A DNA stretch of 64,000 nt from positions 62,001 to 126,000 of the forward strand of contig NZ_JAUDEA010000003.1 in NCBI RefSeq assembly GCF_030372065.1, read 5' to 3'. The DNA is from Thermophilibacter provencensis (GTDB lineage: Bacteria > Actinomycetota > Coriobacteriia > Coriobacteriales > Atopobiaceae). The position numbers and the translations under genes were made by a program. The notes under the pieces are model-generated. The model ran no database searches and was not told the DNA's origin. It worked only from the letters and a program-made list of their open reading frames with translations. Below are positions 1 to 6,025 of the stretch, in pieces. Numbering within the stretch: position 1 is the stretch's first letter; each line of letters begins with the position of its first letter.

Positions 1-259
1 GCAGGAGCGCGTCAAGGTCGGCGGTGCGGGCGGCAAAGTCCGCAAGAGCGGCGTCCGCGGCGCGGATGAGGGAGTCCTGCCAGAAGAGGTCCTCGCAGGT
101 ATAGCCCGTGAGCGCGAGCTCAGGCAGGACGATGACGGCGGCGCCGTCCTTCTCGGCGGCCTGGCGCGCGGCCGACGCGCAGGTCTCAACGTTAAAGGCC
201 ACGTCCGCAACACGCACCTCCGGCGTCACCGCCGCAACCTTAACGAACCCGTCCCTCAT
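1..259 (-). CDS. nadE: Glutamine-dependent NAD+ synthase, N-terminal part (cut by window edge)
   Basis: Only the first 86 residues are visible. They form the start of a nitrilase-type glutaminase domain, with the segment VIVLPELALTGYTCEDLF at about residues 43-59. Its PE glutamate (about residue 47) corresponds to the first member of the Glu-Lys-Cys triad. The opening RDGFVKVAAVTPEVRVAD is typical of the long bacterial NAD synthases that release ammonia from glutamine and use it to amidate deamido-NAD in the cytoplasm. The ATG at 257-259 has a strong Shine-Dalgarno sequence (AAGGAGG) about five bases upstream. The rest of the gene, including the synthetase domain, lies left of the window. A generic carbon-nitrogen hydrolase is the alternative, but LTGYTCEDLFWQ fits NAD synthase best. 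Confidence 0.82.
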   Translation of the reverse strand, partial: MRDGFVKVAAVTPEVRVADVAFNVETCASAARQAAEKDGAAVIVLPELALTGYTCEDLFWQDSLIRAADAALADFAARTADLDALL

Positions 260-271
260 ATGTCCTCCTTA

Positions 272-300
272 TGTTACGAAGGGACAGTCCCTTCGTAACA
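272..300. repeat. Family A palindromic repeat (REP-like)
   Basis: A 29-base near-perfect palindrome whose left arm is TGTTACGAAGGGAC and whose right arm is its reverse complement. It lies between nadE and the transposase gene and begins directly after that gene's TGA stop. Other copies lie at 1100-1123 (partial), 4217-4245, 5997-6025 and 36978-37006. Confidence 0.85.
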
Positions 301-1036
301 TCACGCCCGCGCGATTACCCCTCTTCCGATGCCGGTCAAACGTTGAATCTGGGAAATGGACAGGCCGGCATCCTTAAGTTCAAAGAGTAGCGCATTGCGA
401 CGGCCGCGCTCCAGGGCTTTCAGGTCAGCTAGGGCGATCTCGCCGAGAATCCCGGAAGCAAGCCGTCGAGCCTCAGCGTCGGAGAGGCGGGTGCGTTCGA
501 AAAAGCGATGGCTTTCCCCATCCTCTGACGTGCTGAACGCAACAAATCCCTCGACCCCGCCACACAGCTCCAAGGCGCGCGCGGCGTCAATCAGGACCGG
601 TGTCCCAACATATTCGTGATAGCTGCTCCGTGGGTAGTCTTCCGCCGGGCATATTCCCACTTTCGCCGGGTTGTTGTGAATGTAGCGAATCGCTCGCAGC
701 AGATAGTCCCCGTTCTCGATGGGCTGACTCTTGAAGCGCTGCTGAAAGACGTGGCCAACGTGGTCGCTGCTCTTGTTGAAGCGCTGGGCATAGCTGGTGA
801 GCACAGATTTCATAACCTCACCGAGATGGTCCTCGGCATCCTCAAGCAGAAGGTGAACATGATTGGACATGAGGCAATAGGCGATGACTCGAACGCCGCC
901 CTTCTCGCACGCCTTGGAAAGAAACTCGAGAAACGCCTGATAGTCGTATGGACCCTCAAAAAGGTTCTGCCCTCCGCTCCCCTTGGCAATCACGTGATAG
1001 AGCCCGGACTCCGACTTAACGCGCGCACCTTGGCAT
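301..1036 (-). pseudogene. REP-associated tyrosine transposase (RAYT, Y1/IS200-like), frameshifted near the start
   Basis: The main open frame (301-993, 230 residues from a GTG) carries the HUH motif of Y1 single-strand transposases, SNHVHLLLED (His45 and His47), and the helix RYIHNNPAKVG with the presumed nucleophile Tyr104. The C-terminal part holds a helix-turn-helix-like segment (SISQIQRLTGIGRG). An ATG at 1034-1036 with a good Shine-Dalgarno (GGAGG) encodes MPRCAR and then runs into TAA. The family-typical continuation VKSESGLYHVIAKG lies in a different frame, so about two bases have been lost (or one gained) in a GCGCGC tract near 1017-1022. Translation could restart at the GTG, but the N-terminus would be short. 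The gene is bracketed by family A palindromes, which is typical of RAYTs and their cognate repeats. Confidence 0.72.
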
Positions 1037-1099
1037 AAGCAACCTCCCCACCCGCAACATAGGTGAGGAGGCTTATACCCATATTAGGCTGAAGAAAAA

Positions 1100-1126
1100 T
1101 GTTACGAAGGGACTGTCCCTTCATCA
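1100..1126. repeat. Family A palindromic repeat, partial copy
   Basis: The left arm TGTTACGAAGGGAC is intact. The right arm is shortened to GTCCCTTCATCA, having lost five bases compared with the full copies. The end of the repeat supplies the TGA stop of the ABC ATPase gene at 1124-1126. With the copy at 272-300 it flanks the RAYT gene. Confidence 0.7.
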
Positions 1127-1888
1127 CCCGTCGAGGTAGCGGGAGAGGAACTCGCGGGTGCGGGGCTGCTCAGGCGCCGTGAAGAGCTTCTCGGGCGAGC
1201 CCTTCTCGGCGATGACGCCCTTGTCCATGAAGACGACCTCGTCGGAGACGTTGCGCGCGAACGCCATCTCGTGCGTGACCACGACCATCGTCATGCCATC
1301 GGACGCCAGGCGCCGCATGACCTCGAGGACCTCGCCCACGATCTCCGGGTCGAGCGCCGAGGTGGGCTCGTCGAAGAGCATGAGGTCGGGCTGCATGCAG
1401 AGGGCGCGCGCGATGGCGACGCGCTGCTTCTGGCCACCGGAGAGGTTGTTGACGTCGGCGTGCGCAAAGTCGGCGAGCCCCACGGACTCGAGGTGGCCGA
1501 GCGCGACCTCCTCGGCCTCCGCCTTGGACATCTTCTTGAGGGTCACCGGTGCGAGCGTGCAGTTGTCGAGCACGTTCATGTTGTTGAACAGGTTAAAGCC
1601 CTGGAAGACCATGCCGATCTTCTCGCGCAGGCGGTTCACGTCAACGTGCTCGGCCGCAAGATCGGACCCGTGGAACCACACGTGGCCGGCGTCGGGCGTC
1701 TCGAGCAGGTTGATGCAGCGCAGGAGGGTCGACTTGCCCGAACCGGAGGCGCCGATGATCGTGACCACCTGGCCAGGCATGACGTCGAGGTTGATGTCGC
1801 GCAGGACCTCGAGGTCACCAAAGGACTTGCGCAGCCCCTCGATGCGGACCATCGGCTCTCCCACGCGGCGCGCGCTCTTCTCGGCCAT
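1124..1888 (-). CDS. Polar amino-acid ABC transporter ATP-binding protein
   Basis: A 254-residue ATPase of the GlnQ/ArtM type that powers uptake of an amino acid through the neighbouring permease. Walker A is GASGSGKST (46-54), the signature is [15 protein letters not shown] (149-163) and Walker B is [13 protein letters not shown] (169-181), followed by the switch histidine in [10 protein letters not shown]. The length is normal for the family. The ATG at 1886-1888 has a GGAGGAG ribosome site overlapping the end of the permease gene, which stops three bases earlier. It is the last gene of the operon binding protein - permease - ATPase. The substrate cannot be read from the sequence, but the divergent cysteine desulfidase makes cysteine/cystine a reasonable guess. 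Confidence 0.92.
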   Translation of the reverse strand: MAEKSARRVGEPMVRIEGLRKSFGDLEVLRDINLDVMPGQVVTIIGASGSGKSTLLRCINLLETPDAGHVWFHGSDLAAEHVDVNRLREKIGMVFQGFNLFNNMNVLDNCTLAPVTLKKMSKAEAEEVALGHLESVGLADFAHADVNNLSGGQKQRVAIARALCMQPDLMLFDEPTSALDPEIVGEVLEVMRRLASDGMTMVVVTHEMAFARNVSDEVVFMDKGVIAEKGSPEKLFTAPEQPRTREFLSRYLDG

Positions 1889-1891
1889 GGC

Positions 1892-3055
1892 TTACTCCTC
1901 CCCCACGAGGTTCTTGTCGGACGTGCTTCCCACCGGCTCGGGCTTGACGTCAAAGTGCTTGGCAAACTTCCCGAGCAGCCACGACGCGACCATCGTGAGG
2001 AAGAGGTACACCACCGCGGAGATGAGGCTGGGCTGCAGCTGGTTGTAGTAGACGCCGGTTGCCGTGGTGCTCGCAAAGGCGAGCTCGAAGGTACCGATGA
2101 CCGAGAGGACCGAGGAGTCCTTGATGTTGATGATGAGCTCGTTGGAGAGGCCGGGGATCGCAAACTTGATGCCCTGCGGGAAGACCACCTTGCGCATGGC
2201 CTGCCACTGCGAGAGGCCGAGCGAGCGCGCTGCCTCCGTCTGGCCCTTGTCCACGGACTCGATGCCGCCGCGCAGCACCTCCATCATGTACGCGGTGGAG
2301 TTGAGCGTGACGGTCACCAGGCCGCCGAGAAACGGCGTCCAGAGTCCGTTGATTTCCGTTGTGGTCATGCCCGTGCCGCGGAAGAGCGCAAAGATGGCCG
2401 GGTAGATGATCATGGCCTGGATCATCATCGGCGTGCCGCGGATCACGGTGCTGTACGCCTTGGCAAAGCCGCTGCCGAGCTTCTTCCAGAAGCGCACGAA
2501 GTCGTTGTCCGGGCGGTCGATGGTCTGGATGCGGCAGAACACGAGCAGCAGCGCCAGGAAGAAGGCGAGGATGGTGCCAAAGACCGCCAGCTCGACGGTG
2601 GTCACGAGGCCCGTGGTGAAGGTCTGGTGATCGTGCTGGAGGATGTAGAGGATGCCCTGGAGCATGTCCTCCTGGGGGCGCGCCGAGGAGGCCGCGGCGG
2701 CCTGCCACGCGGAGGCAACGCCCATGGCCCAGCGGTCGACCGCGAGCACGAGGACGAGCGCCCACACCACGTAGGAGCCGTAACGCAGGGCACGGCGGGC
2801 GGCGGGCCGCACGAAGGGCGAGGTCTGGTCGTAGGTGCGCCAGTGCGAGAGCTTGAACACCAGGGCCACGGCGCTCACCACGAGCCAGGCCACGAGCAGG
2901 TAGTACATCACCAGCTCGACGGTGAACGCGCGGGCGAGAAAGCTCATCGCCGGGCGCGGCGAGCTCGAGAGCAGCATGCCGAGAAACGCCACGGCGCTCG
3001 TGCCGAGAAGGACGTAGCGGTGGTCGCGCAGCACGAAGTCACGCAGTTTGGTCAT
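1892..3055 (-). CDS. Amino-acid ABC transporter permease (HisM/GlnP family)
   Basis: A 387-residue inner-membrane permease. The C-terminal 240 residues carry the family's membrane domain, including TVIRGTPMMIQAMIIYPAI and the EAA-like loop EAARSLGLSQWQAMRKVVFPQGIKFAIPGLSNE that docks on the ATPase. The N-terminal 130 residues add about three further membrane helices (for example YVLLGTSAVAFLGMLL), making it longer than the usual 220-250-residue permeases. The chosen ATG at 3053-3055 (MTKLRDFVLRDHR) has GAGGAG upstream. Longer readings run into the upstream hairpin and have no ribosome site. It is the middle gene of the ABC operon, with three bases between its stop and the ATPase start. Confidence 0.9.
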   Translation of the reverse strand: MTKLRDFVLRDHRYVLLGTSAVAFLGMLLSSSPRPAMSFLARAFTVELVMYYLLVAWLVVSAVALVFKLSHWRTYDQTSPFVRPAARRALRYGSYVVWALVLVLAVDRWAMGVASAWQAAAASSARPQEDMLQGILYILQHDHQTFTTGLVTTVELAVFGTILAFFLALLLVFCRIQTIDRPDNDFVRFWKKLGSGFAKAYSTVIRGTPMMIQAMIIYPAIFALFRGTGMTTTEINGLWTPFLGGLVTVTLNSTAYMMEVLRGGIESVDKGQTEAARSLGLSQWQAMRKVVFPQGIKFAIPGLSNELIINIKDSSVLSVIGTFELAFASTTATGVYYNQLQPSLISAVVYLFLTMVASWLLGKFAKHFDVKPEPVGSTSDKNLVGEE

Positions 3056-3077
3056 TCTTAAGAACTCCTCAGTGTGC

Positions 3078-3108
3078 GGGCGCGGAGGGGACGGTCCCTT
3101 CCGCGCCC
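3078..3108. repeat. GC-rich hairpin related to family A repeats, between binding protein and permease genes
   Basis: A 31-base inverted repeat. GGGCGCGGAGGGGACGG and its complement surround the core GGGACGGTCCCTTCC, the same core as the family A palindromes. It lies six bases after the stop of the binding-protein gene and inside the operon. Such a structure could protect or trim the 3' end of the binding-protein mRNA and so raise its level relative to the permease, but this role is inferred. Confidence 0.6.
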
Positions 3109-3114
3109 AACGCG

Positions 3115-4044
3115 TTAGGCCGGCTGACGGTCCATGCAGTCGTTCCACGTCTGCTGGCGCTCGTCCTCCGGGATCGTGGCGATGATCTCGTTGATCTGGT
3201 CGAGCACCGCATCCTGGCCCTTGGCGATGGCCGCGTTGTCGGGCATGACGGAGCCCTCGAACTTATCGTCCATCTGAAGCTCGACGAAGTCGGGATAGGT
3301 CTCGAGCAGCTTGGGCACCGAGAGCATTGAGTAGGTGATGATGTCGCAGGTGCCGTTGGTGAGGCCCTGGACGACGAGCGGCACGGTCTCGGCCGGCGTC
3401 ATGTGGTTGACGTCGGGGATCTGGTCGATCACGGTGTCGTACATTGTGGCGGCCTGGCCGAGGATGGAGGCGCCGGCGAGGTCGGCGAACGTGGTGGCGC
3501 CGGCGTAGGCGGAGTCCTTGGTGGTGATCATGACGATGTCGTCGTCAATGTAGGAGTCGGAGAAGTCCGCGGACTGGGCACGCTCGGGGTCGACGGACAT
3601 GCCCGCGCAGACGATGTCGATCTGGCCGTTGTTGAGCGAGTCGATGAGCGCGGCAAAGTCGAGCTTCACGGCCACGGCCTCCATGCCGAGGCCCTCCGCG
3701 ATGCGCTTGGCCACCTGCACGTCATAGCCGTCGGCAAAGGCGCCGGAGACGTTCTCGATGGGGATGGTGTACTCGGACTCCTCGCTGACCTGCCAGTTGT
3801 AGGGGGCGTAGGCCGCCTCCATGCCAACGCGCAGGGTCACGCCGTCGCCCAGCGCGGCGGTCTCGGGGGCGTCGTCGGCGGGGGCGTCGGTCTGCTCGGT
3901 GTCATCGGTGGTGGGCTCCTGCGCGGCGGGGCCGCAGCCGGAAAGGACCATCACGCCTCCCATACTCGCCACGAGGCTCGAGAGCCTGAGGAAGTCGCGG
4001 CGAGAAACTCTGTCAGATACAAAAACGTGCGGGGTGGCCTTCAT
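3115..4044 (-). CDS. Amino-acid ABC transporter substrate-binding lipoprotein
   Basis: A 309-residue extracytoplasmic solute-binding protein of family 3. The start MKATPH (ATG 4042-4044) is preceded by a GGAAAGGAACC ribosome site. A twin-arginine motif SRRDFLRL (14-21), a hydrophobic stretch and the lipobox VLSGC (Cys37) indicate Tat export followed by lipid anchoring. A short acidic/threonine-rich linker follows (PTTDDTEQTDAPADDAPE). The binding domain shows LRVGMEAAYAPYNW, FADGYDVQVAKRIAEGLGME and DIVCAGMSVDPERA, the classic family pattern for polar amino acids. It is the first gene of the operon and faces cysteine desulfidase across a divergent intergenic region. Confidence 0.9.
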   Translation of the reverse strand: MKATPHVFVSDRVSRRDFLRLSSLVASMGGVMVLSGCGPAAQEPTTDDTEQTDAPADDAPETAALGDGVTLRVGMEAAYAPYNWQVSEESEYTIPIENVSGAFADGYDVQVAKRIAEGLGMEAVAVKLDFAALIDSLNNGQIDIVCAGMSVDPERAQSADFSDSYIDDDIVMITTKDSAYAGATTFADLAGASILGQAATMYDTVIDQIPDVNHMTPAETVPLVVQGLTNGTCDIITYSMLSVPKLLETYPDFVELQMDDKFEGSVMPDNAAIAKGQDAVLDQINEIIATIPEDERQQTWNDCMDRQPA

Positions 4045-4091
4045 GGTGGTTCCTTTCCCTTGTGTGAAATCCCCTTTCGCGCGACGCAACC

Positions 4092-4112
4092 GGAGGGGAC
4101 CCATTCCCCTCC
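4092..4112. promoter_or_regulatory. Hairpin in the divergent region between ABC operon and cysteine desulfidase
   Basis: GGAGGGG (4092-4098) and CCCCTCC (4106-4112) form a seven-base-pair stem with a seven-base loop. It lies about 50 bases upstream of the binding-protein start and is probably within its leader. The 212-base divergent region also holds a TATGAT hexamer on the plus strand (4187-4192) as a weak -10 candidate for the desulfidase, one copy of the 13-base motif (4165-4177) and a family A palindrome. No recognised riboswitch was seen. Confidence 0.35.
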
Positions 4113-4216
4113 CCCTTGCAACTTAATGCGAGAAAGTTACGCGCACGTCGGCAGAATACAGCGCGGCGAGAAGGACCGTGTGCTGATATGATTTTGGGAA
4201 ACATCGCCGTAACGGG

Positions 4217-4245
4217 TGTTACGAAGGGACAGTCCCTTCGTAACA
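4217..4245. repeat. Family A palindromic repeat abutting the cysteine desulfidase ribosome site
   Basis: A full 29-base copy, TGTTACGAAGGGAC plus its complement. It ends one base before the GGAGG ribosome-binding site (4247-4251) of the downstream gene. This is the only copy in the window placed at the 5' side of a gene instead of at a stop codon. Confidence 0.85.
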
Positions 4246-4256
4246 TGGAGGACGCC

Positions 4257-5534
4257 ATGGGTCAGGAGACCTACGACTCGTACGTTGCCATTCTCGAGGA
4301 GGAGCTCGTCTGCGCGATGGGCTGCACCGAGCCCATCGCCGTCGCCTACTGCGCGGCGCTCGCGCGCCAGGCGCTCGGCACGCTCCCCGAGCGCGTTGAC
4401 GTGGCAGCCTCCGCCAACATCATCAAGAACGTCAAGAGCGTCGTCGTGCCCAACACGGGCGGAGCGCGCGGCATCGAGGCCGCCGCAGCGGCGGGCATCG
4501 TCGCGGGCGACGCCGACGCAAAGCTCGAGGTCCTTGCGGGCGTCACGCCGGAGCAGATCGAGGAGATGGACGGTTTTCTCGCCACGCGCGAGGTCACGGT
4601 CACGCCGAGCGAGCGCCCGTGGATCTTTGACATCCAGGTGCGCGCGGAGGCTGCCGGGCGCACGGCGTTCTGCGAGATCGCCGGGTCGCACACCAACGTC
4701 ATCCGCCTGGAGCGCGGCGACGAGGTCCTTCTCGACATCCCCTACGAGAATGCCGCCGAGGGCGGCACGGACCGCAGCTGTCTCTCCGTGGAGAAGATTG
4801 TCCAGTTTGCCGACGAGGTAAACCTTGACGACGTGAAGCAGGTCCTCGGGCGCCAGATCGCCTGCAACACGGCCATCGCGCAGGAGGGGCTCCACGGAAA
4901 CTGGGGCGCGGGCATTGGCAAGGTCCTGCTCGAGGCGTACGGCGAAGGCGTGGCCAACCGCGCAAAGGCGTGGGCTGCCGCCGGCTCAGACGCTCGCATG
5001 GGCGGCTGCGAGCTTCCCGTGGTCATTAACTCCGGCAGCGGCAACCAAGGCCTCACCGCCAGCGTGCCCGTCATCGTCTACGCCCAGGAGCTAGGCGTCT
5101 CGCACGAGGAGTTGCTGCGCGCGCTCGTGGTCTCAAACCTCATCACCATCCACCTCAAGACCGGGATCGGGCGCCTCTCCGCCTACTGCGGCGCCACGAG
5201 CGCGGGCGCGGGCGCGGCGGCCGGCATCACCTACCTCTACGGCGGGCGTGCACATGAAATCTCGCACACCGTGGTTAATGCCATCGCCATCGATTCCGGC
5301 ATGGTCTGCGACGGCGCCAAGGCGAGCTGCGCAGCCAAGATCGCGAACGCGGTTGAGGCGGGACTTCTGGGCATGCAGATGCAGAGCCAGGGCAAACAGT
5401 TCTACGGCGGCGACGGCATTGTGGTCAAGGGCGTGGAGAACACCATTCGCAACGTGGGCGTCTTGGCCGCTCAGGGCATGCGCGAGACGGACCGGACGAT
5501 CATTGAGCTCATGTGCGGGACGGGCGGCTGCTAG
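4257..5534 (+). CDS. L-cysteine desulfidase (UPF0597/CdsB-CyuA family)
   Basis: A 425-residue protein of the iron-sulfur L-cysteine desulfidase family, which cleaves cysteine to pyruvate, ammonia and sulfide in the cytoplasm. Family marks are ELVCAMGCTEPIAVAYCAA (Cys19 and Cys23 from the chosen start), NIIKNVKSVVVPNTGG, the glycine-rich VVINSGSGNQGLTASVPVIVY, and the cysteines in GAKASCAAKIANAVE and near the C-terminus in MCGTGGC. These cysteines are the likely cluster ligands. The ATG at 4257-4259 lies five bases after GGAGG; another in-frame ATG at 4245 would leave no room for a ribosome site. It is transcribed away from the amino-acid ABC operon and ends in a strong hairpin terminator. The pairing suggests uptake and breakdown of cysteine. 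Confidence 0.88.
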   Translation: MGQETYDSYVAILEEELVCAMGCTEPIAVAYCAALARQALGTLPERVDVAASANIIKNVKSVVVPNTGGARGIEAAAAAGIVAGDADAKLEVLAGVTPEQIEEMDGFLATREVTVTPSERPWIFDIQVRAEAAGRTAFCEIAGSHTNVIRLERGDEVLLDIPYENAAEGGTDRSCLSVEKIVQFADEVNLDDVKQVLGRQIACNTAIAQEGLHGNWGAGIGKVLLEAYGEGVANRAKAWAAAGSDARMGGCELPVVINSGSGNQGLTASVPVIVYAQELGVSHEELLRALVVSNLITIHLKTGIGRLSAYCGATSAGAGAAAGITYLYGGRAHEISHTVVNAIAIDSGMVCDGAKASCAAKIANAVEAGLLGMQMQSQGKQFYGGDGIVVKGVENTIRNVGVLAAQGMRETDRTIIELMCGTGGC

Positions 5535-5554
5535 GCCACCGTTAGGCAATATTG

Positions 5555-5610
5555 GGGCGGCGCCCGGACGGTTTTTGCTGGTAAACCGTCCGGGCGCCGC
5601 CCGTTTTTCT
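5555..5610. terminator. Strong rho-independent terminator after cysteine desulfidase
   Basis: A perfect 20-base-pair stem has arms 5555-5574 and 5583-5602, with an eight-base loop and GTTTTTCT at the plus-strand 3' side. It lies 20 bases after the desulfidase stop and can also stop transcription of the convergent alkyltransferase gene. Confidence 0.88.
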
Positions 5611-5664
5611 CGGTGGGGCAAGTTGCGGGCGGTTTGGACGAGAAAAGCGTCCACAACCCGCTCG

Positions 5665-5961
5665 TTATTGGGGACGCACCGCCTCCAGCGCAAGAAGCGC
5701 GCGCTTGCGGTCGAGGCCGCCGGCGTAGCCGGTGAGGGAGCCGTCTGCGCCCACCACGCGGTGGCACGGGACAATCACGCTAATGGGATTCTTGCCCACG
5801 GCGGAGCCGACGGCACGAGGCGACGAGCCCAGATCGGCTGCCAGCTCACCGTACGTGCGCGTCTCCCCGTACGGGACGGCGAGAAGAACCGGCGAGTCGG
5901 CGAGCCCGCAAATCCGTGCAAAATCGCCACTCGTGCCACATACGGGCGAGCGGCTGCGCAA
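5665..5961 (-). CDS. Methylated-DNA-protein-cysteine methyltransferase, short form
   Basis: About 98 residues that match only the catalytic C-terminal domain of Ogt/MGMT proteins. [19 protein letters not shown] is the DNA-binding helix region. [19 protein letters not shown] holds the alkyl-acceptor cysteine (PCHR), and [16 protein letters not shown] is the normal C-terminus. Full-length proteins are usually 150-180 residues. Here the N-terminal domain is missing, an in-frame TGA lies just upstream, and the only starts are non-ATG (TTG at 5961) without a clear ribosome site. A family A repeat lies 36 bases upstream. It may be a functional short alkyltransferase or the remnant of a truncated gene. 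All catalytic residues are intact. Confidence 0.6.
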   Translation of the reverse strand: MRSRSPVCGTSGDFARICGLADSPVLLAVPYGETRTYGELAADLGSSPRAVGSAVGKNPISVIVPCHRVVGADGSLTGYAGGLDRKRALLALEAVRPQ

Positions 5962-5996
5962 AACAGACGCTGCGTAAAATCAACCCAAAGGCAAAA

Positions 5997-6025
5997 TGAT
6001 ACGAAGGGACTGTCCCTTTGTATCA
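5997..6025. repeat. Family A palindromic repeat, variant with TGATACG ends
   Basis: TGATACGAAGGGAC and its near-complement, with compensated ends (TGATA/TATCA) and one changed base in the right arm. The terminal TGA (read on the minus strand, 6023-6025) is the stop codon of the TsaB-RimI-TsaD fusion. Confidence 0.82.

Noticed and set aside
272-300. Possible CRISPR or toxin-antitoxin operator made of repeated palindromes
   Set aside because: The repeats are dispersed singly through 64 kb, with no regular spacers and no cas genes; they fit REP elements.
1271-3061. Very long plus-strand open frames opposite real genes (for example 596 residues here, 827 at 6.0-8.5 kb and 1016 at 9.6-12.6 kb)
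   Set aside because: They are complements of well-supported minus-strand genes in high-GC DNA, with Arg/His/Gly-rich nonsense composition.
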